Shown here one piece after another: positions 53,243-62,429 of a stretch of DNA of 64,000 bases. Under the pieces are notes generated by a model that had not been told where the DNA came from, did not search any database, and saw only the letters and a list, made by a program, of their open reading frames with translations. Made by a program: the position numbers and the translations under genes. How positions within the stretch are numbered: position 1 is the stretch's first letter; every line of letters begins with the position of its first letter. Source of the stretch: Cohaesibacter intestini (GTDB taxonomy: Bacteria; Pseudomonadota; Alphaproteobacteria; Rhizobiales; Cohaesibacteraceae); contig NZ_QODK01000002.1 in assembly GCF_003324485.1 (NCBI RefSeq), forward strand, positions 620,001 to 684,000, given 5' to 3'.

Positions 53243-54253
53243 ATGAAGGCATTGACCCTTTCTCTCATCAGCGCCGCCCTTTTGGCGTCCACATCCTTTT
53301 CGGCAACCGCCGACGACAAGCCGACCCTCACCGTCTACGCCTATGATTCCTTTGTTGCCGAATGGGGCCCCGGCCCTGCCATCAAGAAAGGATTTGAAGA
53401 GACCTGCGGCTGCACGGTGACTTATGTCGCACCCGGGGATGCAACCGAGACCTTCAACCGCGTCCGTCTTGAAGGCAAGAACACCAAAGCCGACATTCTG
53501 GTGGGGCTGGACTCAAACCTTGTCGCCGATGCCGAGAAAAGCGGTTTGTTCGAGGCCCACGGCCTGACGACAGATCACCTCTCCCTGCCGATTGACTGGG
53601 ATGCCTCCACCTATATGCCGTTTGACTGGGGCTATTTTGCCTTTGTCTATGACAGCAACAAAGTGGAAGACGCGCCCAAGAGCTTCGATGAGCTGCTGAA
53701 TGCGCCCGAAGATCTCAAGATCCTCATTCAGGATCCACGCTCCTCCACCCCGGGTCTTGGATTGCTGCTCTGGATCAAGGATGTCTATGGCGACAAGGCC
53801 GGCGAAGTCTGGGCCAAGCTTGCCCCACGTATCGTCACCGTCACCAAGGGCTGGTCGGAGGCCTATGGCATGTTCCTTGAAGGGCAGGCCCAGATGGTGC
53901 TGAGCTATACCACGTCCCCGGCCTATCACATCGTGGCAGAAGAAAAGACCAACTATCACGCAGCCGCCTTTGCCGATGGTCACTATATGCAGGTTGAACT
54001 GGCCGCCATCACCAAAGCAAGCGCCCACAAGGACCTCGCCAAGAGCTTCCTTGCTTATCTGACTGGCCCGGCTGCGCAAAAGGTCATTCCGACCACCAAT
54101 TGGATGTATCCGGTGGCGCTTGACAAGGCCGAGTTGCCTGAAGCCTTTGGCACACTGGTCCAACCGGACAAAGCCCGCCTGATCGCACCCAAGGACGTCC
54201 CGTCCATCCGCCGCGAAGCACTGGATGAATGGCTTTCGGCCCTCAGCCAATAA
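53243..54253 (+). CDS. thiB: Thiamine ABC transporter substrate-binding protein (ThiB/TbpA)
   Basis: The protein has 336 residues with a signal peptide (ISAALLASTSFSATADD) and the ThiB body: LTVYAYDSFVAEWGPGPAIK, FEETCGCTVTYVAPGDATET, DILVGLDSNLVADAEKSG and PFDWGYFAFVYDS. It binds thiamine or its phosphates in the periplasm. It is under the TPP riboswitch immediately upstream and leads thiBPQ, so uptake is shut off when cellular thiamine pyrophosphate is high. A near-perfect hairpin separates it from thiP. Confidence 0.97.
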   Translation: MKALTLSLISAALLASTSFSATADDKPTLTVYAYDSFVAEWGPGPAIKKGFEETCGCTVTYVAPGDATETFNRVRLEGKNTKADILVGLDSNLVADAEKSGLFEAHGLTTDHLSLPIDWDASTYMPFDWGYFAFVYDSNKVEDAPKSFDELLNAPEDLKILIQDPRSSTPGLGLLLWIKDVYGDKAGEVWAKLAPRIVTVTKGWSEAYGMFLEGQAQMVLSYTTSPAYHIVAEEKTNYHAAAFADGHYMQVELAAITKASAHKDLAKSFLAYLTGPAAQKVIPTTNWMYPVALDKAELPEAFGTLVQPDKARLIAPKDVPSIRREALDEWLSALSQ

Positions 54254-54269
54254 TCTCTCCTTGATCAAT

Positions 54270-54295
54270 GCATCGCCCGGACCATCGGGCGGTGC
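54270..54295 (+). terminator. Stem-loop between thiB and thiP
   Basis: A 10-bp stem (54270-54279 with 54286-54295, one G-U pair) and 6-base loop, 17 bases after the thiB stop and 22 bases before the thiP start, with no T-run. It probably protects the thiB message or lowers expression of thiPQ. Confidence 0.6.
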
Positions 54296-54317
54296 GTCCC
54301 ACTGGAAAGGCAACAAC

Positions 54318-55937
54318 GTGCAGCAGAAGGCGAAAAGCGGCATTTTCGGCTACGGCATCCCCGCTGCCTTTGCCTTTGCGTTCCCCATCGGGTTGGTCAT
54401 TGCCAGCCTGATCGCCCTTTGGTCGGTCGCCAGTGACAGCCTGTCCGATGGCTCTCCGCTAACGGCTCTCATCGATCTTGCCTCGGAGCGCTATATTCGC
54501 CGCGCCATCTTCTTCACCCTGTTGCAAGCCACCCTTTCCGCCTTGCTCTCCACTTTGCTGGCCATCCCCTTGGCCCGTGCACTGGCCAGCCGTGATTTTC
54601 CAGGCAGAGGCGCGATCCTGTCCCTGTTCGGTGCCCCTTTCATTCTGCCGGTGATTGTCGCCATTCTCGGCCTGATCGCCATCTGGGGCCGCAATGGCCT
54701 GATGGCGAAAGCGTCCGCAGCGATCAGCCTGCCAGAGCTGCCTTTTTATGGCCTGTTCGGTATTCTGCTGGCGCATGTCTTTTTCAATCTGCCACTGGCA
54801 ACCCGCATTCTGCTGCAAGGCTGGCTGACGATTCCGTCCGAGCATTGGCGTCTGGCCGCCCAATTGGGAATGAAGCACGCTCAGGTCGCTCGCCATATCG
54901 AGTGGCCAATGCTCCGCGAACGCCTGCCCGGCATATTCGCGCTCGTCTTTCTGCTCTGCGCCACCAGCTTCACGGTCGTGCTGGCGCTCGGTGGCGGCCC
55001 CAAGGCAACAACCATCGAACTGGCCATCTATCAGGCCATCCGTTTTGAATTCGATCTTGAACGCGCCGCGATCCTTGCTTGCATTCAGATCCTGCTCTGC
55101 GCCGGATTAGCCTTGCTGTTCCGCACCATCACCAAAGACCATGACACGGGCCAAAGCCTTGGCGGTCTGATCAACCGACAAGACCGCACCAGCCCGCTTC
55201 TGCGTCTGCTCGATGGCATGGTGATTGCTCTGGCACTGGCCTTTCTGGCCTCCCCTTTGCTTGCAGCCTTTGGGCGCGGCGCGCTCAGCCTGATGGTGCA
55301 TGGTGTGGATCTGGATGCCATATTGATGGCAAGCCTGCGCTCTGTTAGCGTTTCTCTGGGCGCTTGCACCATCATGCTGTTGATCAGCCTGCCGCTGGCG
55401 CAAATGTCGCTGCATCTCAAGGGCAAAGGACGGCGCATTGGCGAGCTGCCGGGCTTTGCCATCCTCGTTGCCCCACCCATTGCCTTGGGTGCCGGGCTGT
55501 TTGTCATGCTGCATCAACATATTTCGGTCGATGATCTGGCCCTGCCCCTCACCAGCCTGCTCAATGGCCTGCAAGCGGTCCCCTTCGCGCTCATAATCCT
55601 GTCTCCCGCCATGGCGCGGGTTGAGCGCGATTATGGCCGTCAGATCCTCCATCTCGGCATGGATCGCAGGGCCGCCATCCGGCTGGTTCATTGGCCACTC
55701 ATGCGCCGGCCGTTGGGCCTCAGCCTTGGCATCGCAGCGGCCTTGTCGATGGGCGACCTCGGGGTCATCGCCCTGTTTGGCTCCCCTTCAGAGCCGACCT
55801 TGCCGCTTTATCTTTACCAGCAAATGGGCGCCTACCGCATGGATCAGGCCTATGGCTCCGGTCTGCTCTTGACCCTGTTTGCCTTTGCTGTCTTTCTCCT
55901 CTTTGACAAGGGACTTGGTGGCCGTGATCAAGATTAA
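54318..55937 (+). CDS. thiP: Thiamine/thiamine-pyrophosphate ABC transporter permease (ThiP)
   Basis: The protein has 539 residues, the usual length for this double-size permease, with two homologous halves of about six helices each. The EAA-like loops are visible as EHWRLAAQLGMKHAQVARHI and a counterpart in the second half around ILHLGMDRRAAIRLVHWP. A GTG start at 54318 is chosen because GGAAAGG lies 7 bases upstream; an in-frame ATG at 54225 lies inside thiB. It forms the membrane channel between ThiB and ThiQ and overlaps thiQ by 14 bases. Confidence 0.95.
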   Translation: MQQKAKSGIFGYGIPAAFAFAFPIGLVIASLIALWSVASDSLSDGSPLTALIDLASERYIRRAIFFTLLQATLSALLSTLLAIPLARALASRDFPGRGAILSLFGAPFILPVIVAILGLIAIWGRNGLMAKASAAISLPELPFYGLFGILLAHVFFNLPLATRILLQGWLTIPSEHWRLAAQLGMKHAQVARHIEWPMLRERLPGIFALVFLLCATSFTVVLALGGGPKATTIELAIYQAIRFEFDLERAAILACIQILLCAGLALLFRTITKDHDTGQSLGGLINRQDRTSPLLRLLDGMVIALALAFLASPLLAAFGRGALSLMVHGVDLDAILMASLRSVSVSLGACTIMLLISLPLAQMSLHLKGKGRRIGELPGFAILVAPPIALGAGLFVMLHQHISVDDLALPLTSLLNGLQAVPFALIILSPAMARVERDYGRQILHLGMDRRAAIRLVHWPLMRRPLGLSLGIAAALSMGDLGVIALFGSPSEPTLPLYLYQQMGAYRMDQAYGSGLLLTLFAFAVFLLFDKGLGGRDQD

Positions 55938-56619
55938 AAAGCTACATATCGCGCTGGATGACTGGCAACTGACCGCAGATCTGTCGCTCGCACAGGGCCA
56001 GTTCTGCGCCCTGATCGGTCCGTCAGGTGCGGGCAAGAGCACCATCCTCAACGCCATTGCCGGCTTTTTGCCGATCGGGCCGGGACAGATCCGCATCAAC
56101 GGGCAGGATCTTGCACCCCTGCCCCCTGCAGCACGCCCGGTCGCCATGTTGTTTCAGGAGCACAATCTCTTTGCCCATATGTCCATCGCAGACAATGTGG
56201 CCCTTGGCATCAATCCCTCGCTCAAACTGACGGTGGCTGAGCAAGGAGCCGTCGCCGAAGCACTCGATCAGGTCGGCCTCACGGACATGGGCAACCGCCT
56301 ACCCCGAGCCCTCTCCGGCGGCCAGCGCCAACGCGCCAGTCTCGCCCGCGCCATGCTGCGCAAGAAGGACGTTTTGCTGCTCGATGAACCCTTCGCGGCA
56401 CTGGGGCCAGCCCTGCGCAAGGAAATGCTGGCTTTGGTCGCGGATCTCTCCCGCCAGAATGGCCAGACCGTGATCATGGTCACCCACCATCCCGAAGACG
56501 CAAAAATCGCCTCCGACATCACCGCTTTGGTCGATGAAGGTCACATCGCCCAGTGCGGCCGGACCGATGCCGTCTTTGCGTCCCCTTGCGAGGCACTCAA
56601 GCGCTATCTTGGCCTATGA
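55924..56619 (+). CDS. thiQ: Thiamine ABC transporter ATP-binding protein (ThiQ)
   Basis: The protein has 231 residues. Walker A IGPSGAGKSTILNAIAGF, Q-loop FQEHNLFAHM, signature LSGGQRQRASLARAM, Walker B VLLLDEPFAALGPALRKEM and switch His in VTHHPEDA. The GTG at 55924 is preferred, giving the typical short N-terminus; a GTG at 55918 is an alternative, and AAGGGA lies about 10 bases upstream. It energises import of thiamine by ThiBP. The operon ends at a terminator shared with the convergent dppF. Confidence 0.95.
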   Translation: MIKIKKLHIALDDWQLTADLSLAQGQFCALIGPSGAGKSTILNAIAGFLPIGPGQIRINGQDLAPLPPAARPVAMLFQEHNLFAHMSIADNVALGINPSLKLTVAEQGAVAEALDQVGLTDMGNRLPRALSGGQRQRASLARAMLRKKDVLLLDEPFAALGPALRKEMLALVADLSRQNGQTVIMVTHHPEDAKIASDITALVDEGHIAQCGRTDAVFASPCEALKRYLGL

Positions 56620-56639
56620 AATCCTGCAACAAGGCAAAG

Positions 56640-56675
56640 AAAAACCCGCCAGAGGATCAATCGGGCGGGTTTTTC
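56640..56675. terminator. Bidirectional intrinsic terminator between thiQ and dppF
   Basis: AAAAACCCGCC at 56640-56650 pairs with GGCGGGTTTTT at 56664-56674 around a 13-base loop. A-run and T-run at the two ends allow termination in both directions for the convergent thi and dpp operons. Confidence 0.9.
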
Positions 56676-56697
56676 TATTCTGACCAATACGCTCAGA

Positions 56698-57540
56698 TCA
56701 GGCTCTGGCCTGTTTCTGAACGCGAGCACGGATATTCTCGATGCTGGTCTGCGGGGTCGCAGCCAGCAAGGTCTTGGTATAGTCATGCTGCGGGTCATTG
56801 AAGACCTGATCCCGCGTACCATGTTCGACAATCTCGCCGAAATACATCACCATCACCCGGTCAGCCAGATATTTGACCACCGATAGATCATGCGAGATGA
56901 ACAGATAGGAGAGCTTGAACTCGTCCTGCAAATCCTTCAACAGGTTGAGGATCTGCGCCTGAATAGACAGATCAAGCGCTGATACCGGCTCATCAAGCAC
57001 CAAAATTTTCGGGTTCAGCATCAAGGCACGGCCAATGGCGATGCGCTGGCGCTGACCACCGGAAAACATGTGCGGATAGCGACCGAAATGCTCTGGCTGC
57101 AGACCAACTTTGATCAGCATAGCCATGGCTTTTTCGCGTCGTTCATCCGCCGACATTTCCGGATGGTTGATCAGCAGCGGCTCTTCCAGAACGGCCCCGA
57201 CTTTCTGGCGCGGATTGAGCGAGCCATAGGGGTTCTGGAACACGATCTGGATGGTCCGGCGCATGTCTGCCGTGACCCGCTTATTCTCGATATTATACGA
57301 CTTGCCCTGAATATTGAGTTCACCGGAAGTCTGGACATCGATCAGGGTCAGGATACGGGCCAGAGTCGACTTGCCGCAGCCAGATTCCCCGACCAGCGCC
57401 AGAGTTTCACCTTCAAACAGGTCAAAATCGATGCCCTTCAGCGCTTGCACGGTTTCGGTCTTGCCGAACATTCCGCCCTTGGAGACATAGTCTCGGGTGA
57501 TGTTGCGCACATGCAGAATGGGAGTGGTCTGATCATTCAT
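56698..57540 (-). CDS. dppF: Dipeptide-type ABC transporter ATP-binding protein (DppF)
   Basis: The protein has 280 residues. Walker A GESGCGKSTLARILTLIDV, signature FSGGQRQRIAIGRAL, Walker B LVLDEPVSALDLSIQ and switch His in LFISHDLSVV. It lacks the extended C-terminal cysteine region seen in the other DppF of this window (17348-18328), so it is about 45 residues shorter; the end (ATPQTSIENIRARVQKQARA) looks natural. The start overlaps the dppD stop as ATGA. Last gene of dppABCDF. Confidence 0.94.
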   Translation of the reverse strand: MNDQTTPILHVRNITRDYVSKGGMFGKTETVQALKGIDFDLFEGETLALVGESGCGKSTLARILTLIDVQTSGELNIQGKSYNIENKRVTADMRRTIQIVFQNPYGSLNPRQKVGAVLEEPLLINHPEMSADERREKAMAMLIKVGLQPEHFGRYPHMFSGGQRQRIAIGRALMLNPKILVLDEPVSALDLSIQAQILNLLKDLQDEFKLSYLFISHDLSVVKYLADRVMVMYFGEIVEHGTRDQVFNDPQHDYTKTLLAATPQTSIENIRARVQKQARA

Positions 57541-58391
57541 GATGCAAGCGTATCCTCTTTACTGAAGCCACTGGCAAAATCGCTCACCGTCGGCAGGCGG
57601 TCGCCATCGGCACGCTCTGGCAGGGCAGACAGCAGCGCCTTGGTGTAAGGATGTTTCGGGCTTTCAAACAGGTCAAGCACATTGGCCTCTTCCATCTGTT
57701 CGCCATTATACTGCACCACAACCCGGTCGGCGGTTTCCGCCACCACACCCATATCGTGGGTGATCATGATCAGTCCCATATTGCTGTCGGTCTGGATGTC
57801 CATCAGCAAATCCAGAATCTGCTTCTGAATGGTCACATCCAGCGCCGTGGTCGGCTCGTCAGCAATCAGAAGCTTTGGATTGCAGGCAATGGCCATGGCA
57901 ATCATCACGCGCTGGCACTGGCCACCGGACATTTGATGCGGGAAGCTCGACAGGCGCTTTTCAGGCGTCGGGATGCCAACCGATTCAAACAGTTCGATGG
58001 TGCGTTTTTTTGCTTCTTTCTTGTCCATGCCCAGATGGGTTCTGAGCACTTCGCCGATCTGAAAACCAACCGTAAAGCACGGATTGAGGCTGGCAATCGG
58101 CTCCTGGAAGATCATCGAAATGTCCTTGCCAATCACCTGTCGCCGTTCCTTTGGCGTCAGGGTTTTCAGATCACGACCATCAAAGGACATGACATCTGCA
58201 TTGACGGTGGCGCTGTCGGGCAACAGGCCCATTGTGGCAAGCATGGCAACCGACTTGCCCGAGCCGGACTCGCCAACAATCGCCAGCACTTCGCCTTTGC
58301 TGACCGTATAGTCCACGCCCTTCAAGGCCCGGAACGGCCCCGCGGCGGTATCAAACTCTACCGTCAGATTGCGGATTTCCAACAAACTCAT
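57537..58391 (-). CDS. dppD: Dipeptide-type ABC transporter ATP-binding protein (DppD)
   Basis: The protein has 284 residues. Walker [18 protein letters not shown], signature [15 protein letters not shown], Walker [15 protein letters not shown] and His in MITHDMGVV. Like the DppF of this operon it is compact, without the full C-terminal cysteine extension. The ATG at 58391 is chosen because AGGAGG lies 8 bases upstream; a TTG 6 bases earlier is less likely. It pairs with DppF to power the importer; 12 bases separate it from dppC. Confidence 0.94.
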   Translation of the reverse strand: MSLLEIRNLTVEFDTAAGPFRALKGVDYTVSKGEVLAIVGESGSGKSVAMLATMGLLPDSATVNADVMSFDGRDLKTLTPKERRQVIGKDISMIFQEPIASLNPCFTVGFQIGEVLRTHLGMDKKEAKKRTIELFESVGIPTPEKRLSSFPHQMSGGQCQRVMIAMAIACNPKLLIADEPTTALDVTIQKQILDLLMDIQTDSNMGLIMITHDMGVVAETADRVVVQYNGEQMEEANVLDLFESPKHPYTKALLSALPERADGDRLPTVSDFASGFSKEDTLAS

Positions 58392-58403
58392 GTGCAAATC
58401 CTC

Positions 58404-59309
58404 CTATGAACGCTTCAGTTTGGGGTCGAGCGCATCGCGCAACCCGTCACCGATGAGGTTAATTGCCAACACCGTCACCAGAATGGCAACGCCCGGGAAG
58501 GTCACAACCCACCAGGCACGCAGAATGAACTCGCGTGCTTCGGCCAGCATCGTGCCCCATTCCGGGGTTGGTGGCTGGGCACCGAGCCCAAGGAAGCCAA
58601 GGGCGGCAATATCAAGAATGGCGTTCGAGAAGGACAAGGTGCCCTGCACGATCAGTGGTGCTGTACAGTTTGGCAGAATGGTCAGGAACATCAGCCGCAG
58701 ATCGCGAGCCCCGGCCACACGCGCAGCCACCACATATTCCCGTTCCCGTTCGGCCATTACCGCAGCACGAGTCAGACGAACAAAATGCGGTTGGAAGACG
58801 ATCGCAATGGCAATCATCGCATTGAGCAGGCCCGGCCCAAGCACCGCCACCATCACCAAAGCCAGCAACAGGCTCGGAAAGGCAAGAATAATGTCCATGA
58901 TGCGCATGATGACGGTATCGACCTTGCCGCCATAATAGCCGGCAATCACACCGACAAAAATACCACCCGTCAACGCGATAAACACGACGACCACGCCAAC
59001 AAACAGCGAGAAGCGTGAGCCCATGATCAGCCGCGACAGGATATCACGGCCCACCGCATCTGTGCCCAGAAGGAACTGGCTTGAGCCCCCCTCCTGCCAG
59101 ACCGGCGGCATCAAGAAGGCGTCACGATACTGGAAGTTTGGATCATGCAGCACAAGAAGAGGTGCCAGCAAAGCAACCAGCGCCAGAAAAACAAAAACGC
59201 ACAGCCCGATGACCGCGCCCCGGTTTTCGCTGAAATAGTACCAGAATTCCTTCAGCACCGCCTTGGTCGACTGGCGGGAAATGTCTTCTACTTTTGTAAT
59301 ATCAGTCAT
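58404..59309 (-). CDS. dppC: Dipeptide-type ABC transporter permease (DppC)
   Basis: The protein has 301 residues with six helices and the DppC N-terminal arrangement: a cytoplasmic tail, helix NRGAVIGLCVFVFLALVALL, then GTDAVGRDILSRLIMGSRFS. The coupling loop appears as EREYVVAARVAGARDLRLMF, and GFLGLGAQPPTPEWGTML is a family hallmark. It forms the inner-membrane pore with DppB, 15 bases upstream. Confidence 0.95.
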   Translation of the reverse strand: MTDITKVEDISRQSTKAVLKEFWYYFSENRGAVIGLCVFVFLALVALLAPLLVLHDPNFQYRDAFLMPPVWQEGGSSQFLLGTDAVGRDILSRLIMGSRFSLFVGVVVVFIALTGGIFVGVIAGYYGGKVDTVIMRIMDIILAFPSLLLALVMVAVLGPGLLNAMIAIAIVFQPHFVRLTRAAVMAEREREYVVAARVAGARDLRLMFLTILPNCTAPLIVQGTLSFSNAILDIAALGFLGLGAQPPTPEWGTMLAEAREFILRAWWVVTFPGVAILVTVLAINLIGDGLRDALDPKLKRS

Positions 59310-59324
59310 ATGTCACACTCCCAC

Positions 59325-60332
59325 CTAGTGATGTCTGATGCGCGGATTGATCAGGCCATAGAGCAGATCAACGATCAGGTTAACGCTCATCACCATTACG
59401 GCGATCATCAGCAAACCACCCTGCACGACCTGATAGTCGCGGCGGGAAATGGAATCGACCATCCACTTGCCGATACCCGGCCAAGAGAAAATGGTCTCGG
59501 TCAGAATAGCCCCAGCCAACAGCACGCCGACCTGCAGACCAATGGTCGTAACCACCGGAATGAGCGCGTTTCGCAAAGCATGCAGACCGATGACACGAAA
59601 CTTGGTCAAGCCCTTGGCGCGCGCGGTGCGGACATAATCTTCGCCCAGCACTTCCAGCATCGCCGACCGGGTCTGACGCGCAATCACCGCCATCGGGATC
59701 GTCGCCAACACGAAGGATGGCAGGATCAAATGCGATGCAGCAGACTTGAATGCCCCTTCCTCGCCAGACAACAGCGAGTCAATCAGCATGAAGCCAGTGA
59801 CCGGTTCAAAGAAGAACATCACCGAAATGCGGCCCGAAACCGGTGTCCATTGCAGAATGCCGGAAAACAGGATGATCATCAGCAGCGCCCACCAGAAGAT
59901 CGGCATCGAATAGCCCACCAGAGCGGTCGTCATGACAGAATGATCAAAGAAAGAGCCACGCTTCACCGCAGCGATGACCCCGGCAGGAATGCCGATGGAT
60001 ACCGCGATGATGATCGCGACGAAAGACAGTTCCAACGTTGCGGGGAACAGGGCAAAAAATTCGTCCCATACCGGACGCCTTGTTGCCATCGACATTCCGA
60101 AATCGCCCTGGAACAGGCCGGTTACATAGTCGAAATACTGCATGATCACAGGTTTGTCGAAACCAAAAGCAGCCTGCAGTTCAGCATAGCGTTCGGGCGA
60201 GATGCCCCGTTCGCCTGCCAGCAGCAGGATTGGATCACCCGGCAGCAGCCGAATGAAGAAGAATGCAACCAGTGTCACGCCGATAAAAGTCGGTATCAGC
60301 ATCCCGACTCGACGCAAGAGAAAACCCAACAT
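59325..60332 (-). CDS. dppB: Dipeptide-type ABC transporter permease (DppB)
   Basis: The protein has 335 residues with six helices. N-terminus LGFLLRRVGMLIPTFIGVTL followed by FFIRLLPGDPILLL, and coupling loop EDYVRTARAKGLTKFRVIGL, are typical of DppB. It lies 224 bases after dppA, with a terminator-like hairpin in the spacer, so expression of dppBCDF is probably lower than that of dppA. The remaining spacer 60333-60510 shows no gene. Confidence 0.95.
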   Translation of the reverse strand: MLGFLLRRVGMLIPTFIGVTLVAFFFIRLLPGDPILLLAGERGISPERYAELQAAFGFDKPVIMQYFDYVTGLFQGDFGMSMATRRPVWDEFFALFPATLELSFVAIIIAVSIGIPAGVIAAVKRGSFFDHSVMTTALVGYSMPIFWWALLMIILFSGILQWTPVSGRISVMFFFEPVTGFMLIDSLLSGEEGAFKSAASHLILPSFVLATIPMAVIARQTRSAMLEVLGEDYVRTARAKGLTKFRVIGLHALRNALIPVVTTIGLQVGVLLAGAILTETIFSWPGIGKWMVDSISRRDYQVVQGGLLMIAVMVMSVNLIVDLLYGLINPRIRHH

Positions 60333-60510
60333 GAATGATGCCAGTCCGTTTGCTGAAAGAGTCAGTCGCCCTTTCAGTCATTTCAGCAGCCATCCCGCCA
60401 CCCGCTTTTATTGTGCGGCTACCCGTCTTGTCGGCTATCCATTGTAGAACGGCGGGAAATTCGAACCACCCTTAGCGGATGCGGCCAGCGCAATCCATAG
60501 GTCCGATACA

Positions 60511-60540
60511 AAAAAGGGCAAAGGCGGACAAATCCGCCTT
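60511..60540 (-). terminator. Terminator-like hairpin after dppA
   Basis: A perfect 8-bp stem (60521-60528 with 60533-60540) and 4-base loop, 16 bases after the dppA stop, followed on the minus strand by TGCCC and TTTTTT. The five-base gap before the T-run suggests a leaky terminator that lets some transcription pass into dppBCDF. Confidence 0.75.
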
Positions 60541-60556
60541 CACCTTTGACATCAGA

Positions 60557-62146
60557 TTACTTGATATCCACACCGTAGAAGATGTGACCACCAAATGGAT
60601 CGATCTTGAAGTCGACCACTTTCTTGCTGACCGGCTTGAAGACAACAGAGTGAGCAATGGTTGCCCATGGAGCTTCACGCTTGAAGACCAGCTGTGCTTC
60701 TTCATACAGCTTGGTGCGCTCTTCCATGTTCGAAGTCTGCTTGGCTTTGATCAGCAGATCGTCAAACTCTTTGTTGCACCATTTTGCACGGTTTGCGCCA
60801 GACTCAACAGCATCACAGCCGAGCAGCACATACATGAAGTTGTCCGGGTCACCATTGTCACCGGTCCAGCCGAGCAGAACGGTGTCATGCTCGCCAGCGG
60901 ACGAACGCTTCAGATACTCGCCCCACTCGAAGGACACGATCTCGGCGTCAACACCAATGGCTTTCCAGTCAGCCTGGATCAGCTCGGCCATACGACGTGC
61001 ATTCGGGTTGTAAGGACGCTGAACAGGCATGGCCCAGATGTTGGTTTTCAGATCGGACTTGCCAGCTTCCGCCAGAAGCTTCTTGGCTGCTTCCGGATCA
61101 TATGGATCATCCTTGGTCGCTTCATTGTAGGACCACATGGTTGGCGGGATCGGGTTCTTGGCAGCAGCACCAGCACCAGCAAACACGGCATCCAGAATAG
61201 CCTGCTTGTTGATGGCCATGTTCAAAGCCTTGCGAACACGAACGTCCTGGAACTTTTCTTTCTGGTTGTTGTAAGCCAGATAGCCGACATTGAGGCCTTC
61301 CTGCTGCATCAGCTCGATGCTGTCATCCGCTTTCATTGCCTCGATGTCAGCCGGATTAGGATAAGGCATGACATGGCACTCGCCAGCTTTCATTTTCTGA
61401 TAGCGAACGGATGCATCCGGTGTGATCGAGAAGATCAGGTTGTCGAGCGGTGCTTTACCAGCCCAATAACCAGGATGAGATTTGTAGCGGATCACGGCAT
61501 CTTTCTGATAGGCAACCAGCTGGAAAGGACCGGTACCAACCGGCTTCTGGTCGAACATTTCAAGGTTGCCGCCTTTGGCGACCTGATCAGCATATTCTGC
61601 GGAATGGATCGACGCAAAGTCCATGGCCATGTTGGCGATGAATGGCGCTTCGACCTTGGAAAGCACGAATTTCACGGTGTTATCGTCAACTTTGACGATT
61701 TCCTTGATCAGGCTGTCCATCGACATGCCACCGAAATATTCGTAGGTGCCACCGGAAACCTTGTTGTAAGGATGGTTGGCATCTTTCTGACGCATGAAGG
61801 AGAAGATCACGTCATCGGCGTTGAAGTCGCGAGTTGGGGTGAATTCCTTGGTGGTGTGGAACTTCACGCCTTTGCGCAGATGGAAGGTATATTCCAGACC
61901 ATCATCAGAAACGTCCCAGCTTTCAGCCAGACCCGGAACGATGTTGGTTGCGCCGCGCTCGAACTCCACCAGACGGTTGAAGACGTTTTTGGAGGACGCA
62001 TCGAAGGTGGTGCCTGCCGTATACAGAGCCGGGGTAAAGCCCTCAGGGCTGCCCTCGGAACAGTAAACCAGGGTTTTTGCCTGCACACTGGTTGCCATAA
62101 CAGCAGCCAAAGCAGTCGCAGCCAGAGCTTTGGTAAGCAACTTCAT
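60557..62146 (-). CDS. dppA: Dipeptide-type ABC transporter substrate-binding protein (DppA)
   Basis: The protein has 529 residues with a signal peptide ([20 protein letters not shown], cleavage after VQA). Mature start [20 protein letters not shown] and segments [40 protein letters not shown] match E. coli DppA-type receptors closely, including the EGSPEGF signature, so dipeptide or haem-precursor binding is likely. First gene of a complete dppABCDF operon. It follows an M24 aminopeptidase gene in the same orientation, 283 bases upstream. Confidence 0.96.
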   Translation of the reverse strand: MKLLTKALAATALAAVMATSVQAKTLVYCSEGSPEGFTPALYTAGTTFDASSKNVFNRLVEFERGATNIVPGLAESWDVSDDGLEYTFHLRKGVKFHTTKEFTPTRDFNADDVIFSFMRQKDANHPYNKVSGGTYEYFGGMSMDSLIKEIVKVDDNTVKFVLSKVEAPFIANMAMDFASIHSAEYADQVAKGGNLEMFDQKPVGTGPFQLVAYQKDAVIRYKSHPGYWAGKAPLDNLIFSITPDASVRYQKMKAGECHVMPYPNPADIEAMKADDSIELMQQEGLNVGYLAYNNQKEKFQDVRVRKALNMAINKQAILDAVFAGAGAAAKNPIPPTMWSYNEATKDDPYDPEAAKKLLAEAGKSDLKTNIWAMPVQRPYNPNARRMAELIQADWKAIGVDAEIVSFEWGEYLKRSSAGEHDTVLLGWTGDNGDPDNFMYVLLGCDAVESGANRAKWCNKEFDDLLIKAKQTSNMEERTKLYEEAQLVFKREAPWATIAHSVVFKPVSKKVVDFKIDPFGGHIFYGVDIK

Positions 62147-62429
62147 TGTTTGATCCCTCTCAAATCATTATCATTGTGATGTTGCTGCTGACGATATGCT
62201 GTTGGCGCTTCAATGCCGCAAGCATATCTCGTCAGCCTCTCGATTGGGTACCGGAAGCAAGGCTCCCAGGCACCCGAAAACGGTACACCAAAGTCGAGTA
62301 CAAACTCATCAGAAATGCAACGCTTTTATTCAGAATTTTTTGCCCAATTTGGCAAAGAATCTTTGCAATTGTTTCGCGACAGGAAAAATTTTGTCATCTT
62401 TGCCAAGGTGCACAAAAAAATCCTGTCGA
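62147..62429. other. Promoter region of dppA, downstream of the M24 peptidase gene
   Basis: These 283 bases without a gene include the dppA promoter (not resolved) and an inverted repeat TTTGCC/GGCAAA at 62339-62356. An unusually T/A-rich, self-similar stretch (62330-62420) repeats TTTGCCA-like words and could be regulatory. Confidence 0.45.

Noticed and set aside
60479-62179. Plus-strand open frame of 566 codons opposite dppA
   Set aside because: Antisense shadow of dppA; no start context and implausible composition.
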